A stretch of 7,440 bases of DNA from positions 1 to 7,440 of the forward strand of contig JAICVC010000106.1 of NCBI GenBank assembly GCA_025935515.1, written 5' to 3'. The translations under genes were made by a program, and so were the position numbers. Below are positions 1-6,387 of this stretch, one piece after another. Source of the stretch: Sphingomonas sp. GTDB lineage: Bacteria; Pseudomonadota; Alphaproteobacteria; Sphingomonadales; Sphingomonadaceae. How positions within the stretch are numbered: the stretch's first letter is position 1; each line of letters starts with the position of its first letter. Below the pieces are notes generated by a model. The model was given only the letters and a program-made list of their open reading frames with translations, ran no database searches and had not been told where the DNA came from.

Positions 1-1
1 G

Positions 2-2236
2 GTCCGCACGGCCTTTCTCGAGGCGCGGTGGCTGTGGGGTCAGCAATCCGTCTTCGACCTTGCGATGCGGCGGTGCCGCAAAGAGGTCGAGACCGGCTCG
101 GCCGCGGACTATGTCGCCGCCAAGCTGGCCGAGCGCGACGCCCGCCACATCAGGATGGGCGACAGCCGCTACGTCGTCGAGCCCAACGTCAAGGATGGCA
201 AAGGGGGTCTGCGCGACCTCCACACGCTCTACTGGATCGGCAAATATGTGCACGGCGTCGAACGCCCCGCCGAGCTGGTCAAGGCCGGCCTGCTGACCGC
301 CGCCGAGTTTCGCCGTTTCGACCGTGCCGAGCGATTCTTCTGGGCCGTGCGCTGCCATCTCCACCTCCTCGCCGGACGCGCCGAGGACCGGCTGACCTTC
401 GACTACCAGCCGCGCATCGCCGAGATCATGCATTACGCCGACCGCCCCGGAAAATCGGCGGTCGAACGGTTCATGCAATTCTATTTCCTCAATGCGAAAA
501 GCGTCGGCGACCTCACCGGCCTGTTCCTTGCGCAGCTCGACGAGCAGCTCGGCAAGAAGGGCTTTCGCTTCGCACTCCCGACCATCCGCCGGCGCCCGAA
601 GCGGCTCGGCGGGTTCACCCTCGATCGGGGACGCATCTCGATTCCGTCGGATCGGTTCTTCCAGTCCGATCCGGTGCGGCTGCTGGAGCTGTTCGCGCTT
701 GCCGCGCGCGAGCGTCTTGAAGTCCACCCGACGGCGATGCGCGCGGCGAGCCGCGACTCCAAGCTGATCGATCGCGCCGTCCGTGCGGATCCCCGCGCCA
801 ACGCCTTGTTCATGGAGGTGCTGACCTCGATCGACCATCCGGAAACGGTGCTTCGCTGGATGAACGAAGCGGGCGTGTTCGGACGCTTCATTCCCGACTT
901 CGGCCGGGTCGTCGCACAGATGCAGTTCGACATGTATCACCATTATACGGTCGACGAGCATTCGATCCGCGCGATCGGCTTGCTTGCGGCGATCGAGCGC
1001 GGCGACCTCAAGGAAGATCACCCGCTGTCGACCGCGATCCTGAACAAGCAGATTGCCTCCCGTCGCGTGCTCTATGCGGCGGTATTGCTGCACGATATCG
1101 CCAAGGGGCGCGGCGGCGACCACAGCGAGATCGGCGCCGAGATCGCGTTGAAGCTTTGCCCGCGCCTGGGGCTCGATGCGGCCGAAGCCGAGACCGTCTC
1201 GTGGCTGGTCCGCTATCACCTGCTGTTGTCCTCGACGGCCTTCAAGCGCGACCTTGCCGATCCCAAGACGATCGAGGATTTCGCACTCGCCGTGCAAAGC
1301 CCCGAACGGCTCCGCCTGCTGCTGATCCTGACCGTGGTCGACATCCGGGCTGTTGGCCCGGGCGTCTGGAACGAGTGGAAACGGACGCTCCTGAGAACCC
1401 TGTTCGAGGCTGCCGAGGAGCGGCTGCGGCTCGGCCACAAGCAGCACGGCCGCGCCGAGCTCGTCGAACAGCGGCAGGAGGAGCTGGCCGCCGCACTCGG
1501 CTGGAAGGCAAGCGCGGTCCGCGCCCACGCGAGGCGGCTGCCCGACAGTTACTGGCTCGCCGAGCCGCTGCCCTGGCAAATCGCCAACGCGCGCCAGGTC
1601 GCCGCCGCCGAAGCCCATATCGGCGAGGCGACTCCCAACGTCACGGTCGAGGACGATCCCCAAAGCGGGGCGACCCGGGTCAGCGTTTTCACGCCGGATC
1701 GCGAGGCGCTCTTTTACCGCATCTGCGCCGGCCTCGCGGCCGCGGGCGCGAATATCATCGACGCCAGGGTCCATACGACGCGCGACGGCATGGCCCTCGA
1801 CAATCTGCTGGTGCTGGACGGATTGGGCAAAGCCTATTCCGACCGGCGCTTGCGCGCGCGGCTCGCGCGGTCGGTCGAGGCGGCGCTCGTCAGGGCTGAC
1901 CCGCCGCCGCTCCCGGCCGGCGAAGCGCAGCGCCGCGGCGTTGCGTTCGACGTCGCGCCATCGGTCGCAATCGCCGACCGGGCGTCCACCCGCACCACGG
2001 TGGTCGAGGTCAATGCCCGCGACCGCACCGGCTTGCTGGCCGGGCTCGCCGCCGCAATCCATGGCCAGGGACACGCGGTCCATTCGGCGCACATCGCGAC
2101 CTATGGCGAGCGCGCCGTCGACGTTTTCTATCTGACTCGTGCGGACGGGAAGAAGCTTGCGCCCGAGGACGTCAGTGCGCTGCGTTCAGCCCTGCTTGCC
2201 GCCGCGAAGCGCGCCCCCAACGCAAAGGCCGCCTAA
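2..2236 (+). CDS. glnD: GlnD, bifunctional [protein-PII] uridylyltransferase / uridylyl-removing enzyme (5'-truncated by window edge)
   Basis: GlnD senses glutamine and adds UMP to, or removes it from, PII proteins (GlnB/GlnK), which sets glutamine synthetase activity and NtrBC signalling in the cytoplasm. The reading frame is open from base 2, so the 744 visible residues are the C-terminal part of a protein normally about 900-950 long; the nucleotidyltransferase GSxxDxD site lies before the window. Visible in order: the family signature EPNVKDGKGGLRDL (residues 60-73 of the visible part) at the start of the PII-uridylyltransferase domain; an HD phosphohydrolase domain with the HD pair at 364-365 in LLHDIAKGRGGDHSEIG, the uridylyl-removing site; and two C-terminal ACT domains, about 558-610 (TRVSVFTPDREALFYRI) and 667-735 (VVEVNARDRTGLLAGL), which bind glutamine in this family. 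All of these look intact. The ATG at 65 is internal, because the upstream codons (FLEARWLWG) read as normal GlnD sequence. The gene ends in TAA and converges on the receptor gene. No frameshift is seen. Identification is firm. Confidence 0.97.
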   Translation, partial: VRTAFLEARWLWGQQSVFDLAMRRCRKEVETGSAADYVAAKLAERDARHIRMGDSRYVVEPNVKDGKGGLRDLHTLYWIGKYVHGVERPAELVKAGLLTAAEFRRFDRAERFFWAVRCHLHLLAGRAEDRLTFDYQPRIAEIMHYADRPGKSAVERFMQFYFLNAKSVGDLTGLFLAQLDEQLGKKGFRFALPTIRRRPKRLGGFTLDRGRISIPSDRFFQSDPVRLLELFALAARERLEVHPTAMRAASRDSKLIDRAVRADPRANALFMEVLTSIDHPETVLRWMNEAGVFGRFIPDFGRVVAQMQFDMYHHYTVDEHSIRAIGLLAAIERGDLKEDHPLSTAILNKQIASRRVLYAAVLLHDIAKGRGGDHSEIGAEIALKLCPRLGLDAAEAETVSWLVRYHLLLSSTAFKRDLADPKTIEDFALAVQSPERLRLLLILTVVDIRAVGPGVWNEWKRTLLRTLFEAAEERLRLGHKQHGRAELVEQRQEELAAALGWKASAVRAHARRLPDSYWLAEPLPWQIANARQVAAAEAHIGEATPNVTVEDDPQSGATRVSVFTPDREALFYRICAGLAAAGANIIDARVHTTRDGMALDNLLVLDGLGKAYSDRRLRARLARSVEAALVRADPPPLPAGEAQRRGVAFDVAPSVAIADRASTRTTVVEVNARDRTGLLAGLAAAIHGQGHAVHSAHIATYGERAVDVFYLTRADGKKLAPEDVSALRSALLAAAKRAPNAKAA

Positions 2237-2241
2237 ACGAA

Positions 2242-2268
2242 AAGGCCCCGCCCGGCGGGCGAGGCCTT
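2242..2268. terminator. Palindromic hairpin between the convergent glnD and receptor genes, probable terminator
   Basis: A 27-base near-perfect palindrome: AAGGCC pairs with GGCCTT, a single C/A mismatch follows, then CGCCCG faces CGGGCG around a very small loop. It begins 6 bases after the glnD stop and ends 22 bases beyond the receptor stop. Read on the minus strand it is followed by TTCGTTT (with the two T's that close the stem, TTTTCGTTT), which is the better match to an intrinsic terminator, so it most plausibly ends the receptor transcript. On the plus strand it is followed by CCCTTTC, so it may also act weakly on glnD. The structure is seen directly; the function is inferred from position and shape. 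Confidence 0.7.
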
Positions 2269-2290
2269 CCCTTTCAAACCGTCGCTGAAG

Positions 2291-5200
2291 CTATTCGCCG
2301 CGCTCGGGCACTGCCGCTGGCGGCGGCGGAGGCGGTGGGGGCGGCGGAGGCGCCGGCTGCTCGACCACCGGCGGGGGCGGCGCGGGCGGCGGGGTGTAGG
2401 CTGGCGCCGCGGGCCGATTGAAGCCCATCTTCGCGCGGAAGGTCACGCCGAACGTCCGCGGCTCGCCAAGGAATGCGCCGAACAGCTGGGTCGACCGGCT
2501 GGTGAAGTTGGCCTGCACCGCCCTCGTCGTGCCGCTGCCCTGGATCGGCGCATCGAACGCGACCTGGAGGAAGTGCTTGTTGAACAGGTTCTGGCCCCAC
2601 AGCTCCAGGCCCCATGCGTCGTTCGGACCGTGCACGCCAATGCGCCCGTTGAACACGGTGTAGGAATCCTGCACCTTCTCGATGTCGAGGTCGGAGCCGG
2701 TGTTGAACCGGCTCATGTATCGCGCGTCGAGATAGACGAGGCCGCGCAGCCCGGAGACCCACAACGGCGGAGTCCAGGCAATCGACCCGGTCGCAGTCCA
2801 CAGCGGCGCGCCCGAGACGCGCCGGCCGGGAAGCTGGAACAAAGCGTTGGTCAGCGGCCGCCCGTCGGCACCGACGAGGTTGTGGCGGTACTTGGTGTCC
2901 GACATCACGACGCCGCCGTTGATCGCGAGGTCGCGCATCGGCCGGGTGAAGGCCTCGAGCTCGAAGCCCTGGCTGCGGACGCCGGCGCGAAGGTCGCCGG
3001 TGCAGGCGCCGGTGAACGGGCTGTTGTCGGAGTCGGCGCCGCCCAAGTCGCTGCTGCAGCTGTTGATGTTCTCGACCACGAAGTTGAGGCCGTTGAACGT
3101 ATTCAGCTGGAAGTTGCGGAAGACCTGGTGGAACACCGCGAGGTTCACGTCGACGCCGCGCCCGTTGAACTTCAATCCTGCTTCGAACGCATCGTTGATC
3201 TCGGCCTTGAAGCGAAGGTCGGCGCCGGAGGCGACATGGCCGCTGCAATTGACCTGCGTTGGGGTGGTGCAGATTGCGCCATTGCCCGAGATCACGAACG
3301 GCGGCGGCGTAGCCGAGGGTGCCGAGCTGCGGAACAGCGCCGACCGGTCTAGGTTGAACCCGCCCGCCTTGTAGCCGCGCGAGTAGCTCGCATAGGTGAG
3401 GATCTGGTCGGTCGGCTTGTAGCTGATCACCGCGGTGCCGGAGATCTTGCTCTCCTTGACGCTGTCGGTGAACGCAAACGAGCCGCCGGGGACGCTCGGC
3501 GAAACGCAGGGAAAGCTCTGCAGCGACGCTAGCGCGCTCGCAGCGACGAGGGTGCAGATCGTATTATTGTCGGCAAGGACCGAGTCGAGCGACTTCTTCT
3601 CGTGCGTCCAGCGGGCGCCGAGCGTGAGCTTCAGCCGGTCGGTGATCGAGAAGATGTTGTGGGTGAACAGCGCGAAGTTGCGGCTGTGCTGGTCGTATAG
3701 GTCATTAAGCGCAGCACCGCTCAGCGAGAGCGCGGGACTGGTCAGGTTGCGGAAGCCGCTGTTGGTGAATGGTGCCGCGCTGAAGTTCGCCGACACACCC
3801 GGGCCCCCGGTGTTGTTGAGGCGGGCGAAGGCTGACAGGACGGTGATGTTGCCGGCGATGCTCGTCGCCAGCGGAAGGTTGCCAGCGCCGACCGCGGCGT
3901 TGAACTGGTTCACGAGGTTGGCGCGCACGCCGGCCGCGACAGCCGGATTGAAGCAGGTCGGCGAGGCGCCCGGAGCCAGGATGGTGGGGACCGCCGGCGC
4001 AAACGCGCCCAACGCGATCAGGCAGTTGCCGAAACGCTCGTAGTCGGCGCCATAGGCGAGGTTGTCGCGGAGCTTCAGTTTCTCGTCGGCGAAATAGCCG
4101 CCGACCAGCCAGTCGAGCTTGTTGCCGAAGGCGTTGCCCTGGAGGCGGAGTTCCTGAGTGAAGGTCTTGAAGCGATTGAAAGCGCCGCCGTTGCTGTCGC
4201 GGAAGAGGATGTCGAGATTGTTGAAGTCGGCATCCTGGCCGCGGGTATATTTGTTGTAGCGATAGGCCGTGATCGACGTCAGCTCGGCAGCGCCGAAGTC
4301 ATAGACCAGCTCGCCTGATAGACCCCAATCCCTGACTCGCGCGGCATAGTCGCGGCCGGGCGTGAGCGCGGTGCGGCGCGAGAAAGTGTCGTCGCGAATG
4401 ATTCCGCCGAGCGCTCGCTCGATACCGGCGATCGTCGATGGCTGCGGGCCCGCGGCGGTGACGTCCATCGCCGGCAAATAGGGCGCTCCGCAGCATTCCT
4501 CGTCGCGCTTGGCATAATCGCCGACGATCCGAAGCGAGAGGTTGTCGCTCGGCTGGAACAGGACCTGCCCGCGCAGCATCCAGCGGTCGCGATCGTTGAT
4601 CCGCCGCCCGGAGATCACGTCCTTGAGGAAGCCATCGCGCTTGACGTAAACGCCGTCGAGGCGCGCGGCGACGGTGTCGCTGAGCGGACCGGTGATGCTC
4701 GCCTCGAACCGGCGCAGGTTGTAATTTCCGATATCGATCTGGCCGCTGACTTCCGGAGTGAAGCGCGGCTTGGCCGTGATGACCGAGATCAGGCCGGCGG
4801 ACGTATTGCGGCCAAACAGCGTGCCCTGTGGACCACGCAGCACTTCGATCCGGTCGACCGGGCCGAGCTCGGTCAGGCCGACGCCGGTGCGCGAACGATA
4901 GACGCCGTCGATGAACAGGCCGACCGAGCTTTCGAGGCCGGGGTTGTCGCCGACGGTGCCGATGCCGCGAATGTTCGCCCGGCCCGCGCCGGCTTCCGAC
5001 GACGTCGAAAAGACCTGCAGCGAGGGCGCCACCTGGTTCAGCTGGCGGATATCGGTCGCGCCCGTGTTCTCGAGGTTCTCGGCGGTGACCGCGCTGACCG
5101 CCATCGGCACGTCCGACAGCGCCTGGTTGCGGCGCGTCGCGGTGATGACGATGTCGCCGGTATCGACGGGCTGCTGCTCGCGCGCCTGGTCCTGCGCTGC

Positions 5201-5338
5201 CGCGCCCTCCGTTGCGCCGGGCGTCGGCTGAGCCGCTTGCTTGTCGGTGTCGGTCGTCGATACGGTGGTTTGGGCGAAGGCCGGAGTCGCGATTGCGAAC
5301 AGGCCAGTCGACACCAGCAAGGCGGACTTGAGGATCAT
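2291..5338 (-). CDS. TonB-dependent outer-membrane receptor, substrate unknown, with C-terminal polyproline tail
   Basis: A 1015-residue TonB-dependent receptor. This family forms 22-strand outer-membrane barrels that import siderophores, vitamins or glycans using TonB-ExbBD energy. Seen here: a signal peptide at 1-22 with cleavage at AFA|Q; a TonB-box-like DIVITA at 62-67; a plug domain of about 72-190 with NIRGIG, FIDGVYRS and RIEVLRGPQGTLFGRNTSAG (the last at 163-182); then the barrel, ending in an aromatic-terminated beta-signal FGVTFRAKMGF with Phe973. A 42-residue Pro-rich tail (974-1015) containing 11 consecutive prolines follows. Ten cysteines fall in five close pairs (282/283, 439/462, 595/611, 690/698, 761/779), probably disulfides in surface loops. 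The ATG at 5338 is chosen because it directly begins the signal peptide and has a GGGAG ribosome site 8 bases upstream. The open frame continues upstream, but an earlier start would bury the signal peptide. No transporter, degradative or regulatory gene is adjacent, so the substrate cannot be named; the length is compatible with siderophore or glycan receptors. The family call is firm. Confidence 0.96.
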   Translation of the reverse strand: MILKSALLVSTGLFAIATPAFAQTTVSTTDTDKQAAQPTPGATEGAAAQDQAREQQPVDTGDIVITATRRNQALSDVPMAVSAVTAENLENTGATDIRQLNQVAPSLQVFSTSSEAGAGRANIRGIGTVGDNPGLESSVGLFIDGVYRSRTGVGLTELGPVDRIEVLRGPQGTLFGRNTSAGLISVITAKPRFTPEVSGQIDIGNYNLRRFEASITGPLSDTVAARLDGVYVKRDGFLKDVISGRRINDRDRWMLRGQVLFQPSDNLSLRIVGDYAKRDEECCGAPYLPAMDVTAAGPQPSTIAGIERALGGIIRDDTFSRRTALTPGRDYAARVRDWGLSGELVYDFGAAELTSITAYRYNKYTRGQDADFNNLDILFRDSNGGAFNRFKTFTQELRLQGNAFGNKLDWLVGGYFADEKLKLRDNLAYGADYERFGNCLIALGAFAPAVPTILAPGASPTCFNPAVAAGVRANLVNQFNAAVGAGNLPLATSIAGNITVLSAFARLNNTGGPGVSANFSAAPFTNSGFRNLTSPALSLSGAALNDLYDQHSRNFALFTHNIFSITDRLKLTLGARWTHEKKSLDSVLADNNTICTLVAASALASLQSFPCVSPSVPGGSFAFTDSVKESKISGTAVISYKPTDQILTYASYSRGYKAGGFNLDRSALFRSSAPSATPPPFVISGNGAICTTPTQVNCSGHVASGADLRFKAEINDAFEAGLKFNGRGVDVNLAVFHQVFRNFQLNTFNGLNFVVENINSCSSDLGGADSDNSPFTGACTGDLRAGVRSQGFELEAFTRPMRDLAINGGVVMSDTKYRHNLVGADGRPLTNALFQLPGRRVSGAPLWTATGSIAWTPPLWVSGLRGLVYLDARYMSRFNTGSDLDIEKVQDSYTVFNGRIGVHGPNDAWGLELWGQNLFNKHFLQVAFDAPIQGSGTTRAVQANFTSRSTQLFGAFLGEPRTFGVTFRAKMGFNRPAAPAYTPPPAPPPPVVEQPAPPPPPPPPPPPAAVPERGE

Positions 5339-5488
5339 TCTGCTCTCTCCCCCACGGGCCAGGCGCCCGGTCGGGAGCGACGCTAAACCCGAACGCGGTT
5401 CAAAGGGAAGCATTGCCGCAGGCGCGCATGCAACAATGCCGCGCCGCTGAAGCAATTTGGCAACAGCAGTGTAAGTAGCGAGCGATAG
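5339..5488 (-). promoter_or_regulatory. Receptor leader/promoter region with two inverted repeats
   Basis: This 150-base spacer lies between the zinc-ribbon stop and the receptor start and must hold the receptor's promoter if it has its own. Two dyads are visible. At 5355-5369 CGGGC and GCCCG flank a 5-base loop directly upstream of the ribosome site. At 5410-5439 GCATTG and CAATGC are separated by 18 bases, about 72 bases before the start codon. I see no convincing -35/-10 pair, no Fur-type box and no clear terminator for the upstream genes. The role as a regulatory region is inference; the repeats are seen directly but are short enough to arise by chance. Confidence 0.35.
5345..5353 (-). 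promoter_or_regulatory. Ribosome binding site of the TonB-dependent receptor
   Basis: On the minus strand this reads GGGGGAGAG; its GGGAG core (5347-5351) ends 8 bases before the ATG at 5338. It supports 5338 as the receptor start over the TTG at 5455 and the ATG at 5413, neither of which has a comparable site. Confidence 0.75.
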
Positions 5489-5710
5489 CTAGGCGTAGCT
5501 CTCGAGATAGCCGCAGCGGCGGCAGCGGTAGGTCGTCACCGGAAGCTGCTCCTTTCCCCTGAGCTTGAGGCCGGTCCAGATGCTGCGCTGCGGCTCGCCT
5601 GCGACCCATTTGGGCACCGCCGCGCTGCCGTGACCGTACATCACGTCGACGATATAGCCGGGCTCCATCGATCCGCCGCAGCGCGGACACTCGAGGGACC
5701 GGCTCGCCAT
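5489..5710 (-). CDS. Small zinc-ribbon protein of unknown function, translationally coupled to infC
   Basis: A 73-residue cytoplasmic protein with no signal peptide or membrane segment. Two CxxC knuckles sit at the ends: CPRCGG (Cys8, Cys11) and YRCRRCGYLESYA (Cys63, Cys66), the arrangement of a four-cysteine zinc ribbon. The middle contains KWVAGEP, then SIWTGLKLRG and PVTTYRC. This layout resembles the small DUF6487-type family (CPxCG near the N-terminus, tryptophan-containing centre, RCxxCGYLE ending); that family name is from memory and has not been checked by a search. Its ATG shares one base with the infC stop (TAATG at 5708-5712), and no Shine-Dalgarno sequence is seen in the infC codons before it, so translation probably depends on ribosomes finishing infC. 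Function is unknown. Nucleic-acid or ribosome binding is possible given the fold and the neighbour, but nothing in the sequence proves it. That the gene is real is well supported by the overlap and the paired cysteines. Confidence 0.85.
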   Translation of the reverse strand: MASRSLECPRCGGSMEPGYIVDVMYGHGSAAVPKWVAGEPQRSIWTGLKLRGKEQLPVTTYRCRRCGYLESYA

Positions 5711-6258
5711 TATTTGGGCGCGAGCACCATCAACATCTGGCGGCCTTCCATGCGCGGGTGGGCCTCGACCTTGGCCATCTCGGCAGTCTGTTCCTGGACC
5801 CGGCGAAGCACGGCCATGCCGAGTTCGCCATGCGCCATCTCGCGGCCCCGAAAGCGCATCGTGACCTTCACCTTGTCGCCTTCCCCGAGGAACTCGAACA
5901 CCTTCTTCATCTTGGTGTCATAGTCGTGGTCGTCGATGTTGGGACGCATCTTGATCTCCTTGATCTCCTGCGTCTTCTGCTTCTTGCGCTGCTCCGCGGC
6001 CTTCTTCTGGGCCTCGTATTTGTAGCGGCCGATATCGAGGAACTTGGCGACCGGCGGGTCGGCGTTGGGCGAGATCTCGACCAGGTCGAGCCCGACGCCC
6101 TGCGCCTGTTCGAACGCTTCGCGCGTATACATCACGCCCAGATTTTCGCCGTTCTCGTCGATCACCCTGACTTTTTGGGACTGGATGAACTCATTGTAGC
6201 GGGGACCGGTCATCGGCGGCGGCGGCGCCATTCCTCGGCGCGGATAGGGCGGGGGTAT
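5710..6258 (-). CDS. infC: Translation initiation factor IF-3, probable AUA start
   Basis: IF-3 binds the 30S subunit, keeps it apart from 50S and checks the start codon-initiator tRNA pairing. Visible: the N-terminal domain with GPRYNEFI, VRVIDENGENLGVM and GLDLVEISPNADPPVAKFLD; the lysine-rich linker helix (KYEAQKKAAEQRKKQKTQ); and the C-terminal domain with EIKEIKMRPNID, the KVKVTMRFRGREMAH stretch and a typical MLMVLAPK end. Three starts are possible in this frame. TTG at 6288 has no ribosome site. ATG at 6231 has GAGGA touching it with no spacing, giving 173 residues. ATA at 6258 has AGGAG at a 7-base spacing, giving 182 residues. I prefer ATA, because IF-3 genes in enterobacteria use a rare AUU start for autoregulation and the codons between 6258 and 6231 (PPPYPRRG) look like coding sequence. 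The stop overlaps the start of the zinc-ribbon gene by one base, and thrS lies upstream on the same strand. The gene call is firm; the start is less so. Confidence 0.96.
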   Translation of the reverse strand: MPPPYPRRGMAPPPPMTGPRYNEFIQSQKVRVIDENGENLGVMYTREAFEQAQGVGLDLVEISPNADPPVAKFLDIGRYKYEAQKKAAEQRKKQKTQEIKEIKMRPNIDDHDYDTKMKKVFEFLGEGDKVKVTMRFRGREMAHGELGMAVLRRVQEQTAEMAKVEAHPRMEGRQMLMVLAPK

Positions 6259-6270
6259 AGAGCATCTCCT
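6256..6270 (-). promoter_or_regulatory. infC translation start region: AGGAG Shine-Dalgarno with AUA codon
   Basis: Read on the minus strand, AGGAG (6266-6270) is followed after 7 bases by ATA (6256-6258) in the infC frame. The only ATG close by (6265) abuts the AGGAG with no spacing and is out of frame with infC. The sequence is seen directly; use of AUA is inferred from the spacing and from the known non-canonical infC start in enterobacteria. Confidence 0.55.
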
Positions 6271-6387
6271 GATTGCTGTTGGTAGCAACGAGCGAATTAG
6301 GCGCTCGCGCGCAGGTTGAAAAGGACGCGCGCAACTGAGTGAGTCTTTTTTGCCGCGACCTGTGGCGCAGAGTCGCCAAAGTCCTCG
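6259..6387 (-). promoter_or_regulatory. thrS-infC spacer with two hairpins, possible infC leader
   Basis: This non-coding spacer contains two stem-loops. The first (6355-6376), 11 bases after the thrS stop, pairs GCGAC with GTCGC and CTG with CAG across one bulged base, with a 5-base loop. The second (6289-6307) pairs CGAGCG with CGCTCG around a 7-base loop, about 18 bases upstream of the infC AGGAG. On the coding strand neither is followed by a U-run; a run of six A's follows the first. They therefore do not look like intrinsic terminators, and read-through from thrS into infC is plausible. No good promoter is evident. Any regulatory role is inference. Confidence 0.4.

Noticed and set aside
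28..720. Arg/Pro-rich open frame at the start of the window, overlapping glnD
   Set aside because: Out-of-frame shadow of glnD, whose own frame carries the conserved family motifs throughout.
2274..3248. 324-residue minus-strand open frame overlapping the receptor in another frame
   Set aside because: The translation is dominated by Arg, Pro, Gln and Ala, typical of a shifted frame in high-GC DNA, and it lies wholly inside the 3' part of the receptor gene apart from its overrun past the stop.
3435..4043. Long plus-strand open frame (202 residues) opposite the receptor gene
   Set aside because: It is antisense to well-supported receptor coding sequence and arises from the GC-rich third-position bias. 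Its translation has no recognisable motif and no ribosome site was evident.
5339..5455. Upstream extension of the receptor to a TTG at 5455 or an ATG at 5413
   Set aside because: Either start would place up to 39 residues, including several charged ones, in front of a complete signal peptide, and neither has a ribosome site; the ATG at 5338 has one.
6191..6265. 24-residue minus-strand frame from the ATG at 6265, overlapping the infC start
   Set aside because: AGGAG abuts this ATG with no spacing, which is unfavourable, and the peptide has low-complexity composition. The same AGGAG is better placed for the in-frame AUA of infC. A leader-peptide role is possible but unsupported.
5758..6285. 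Plus-strand open frame of 175 residues antisense to infC
   Set aside because: Leu/His/Asp-rich shadow of the IF-3 codons; IF-3 is unmistakable on the other strand.
6294..6326. Possible infC promoter (TTTTCA, 17 bases, TAATTC on the minus strand)
   Set aside because: The -10 element matches the consensus at only two positions, so this is close to chance.
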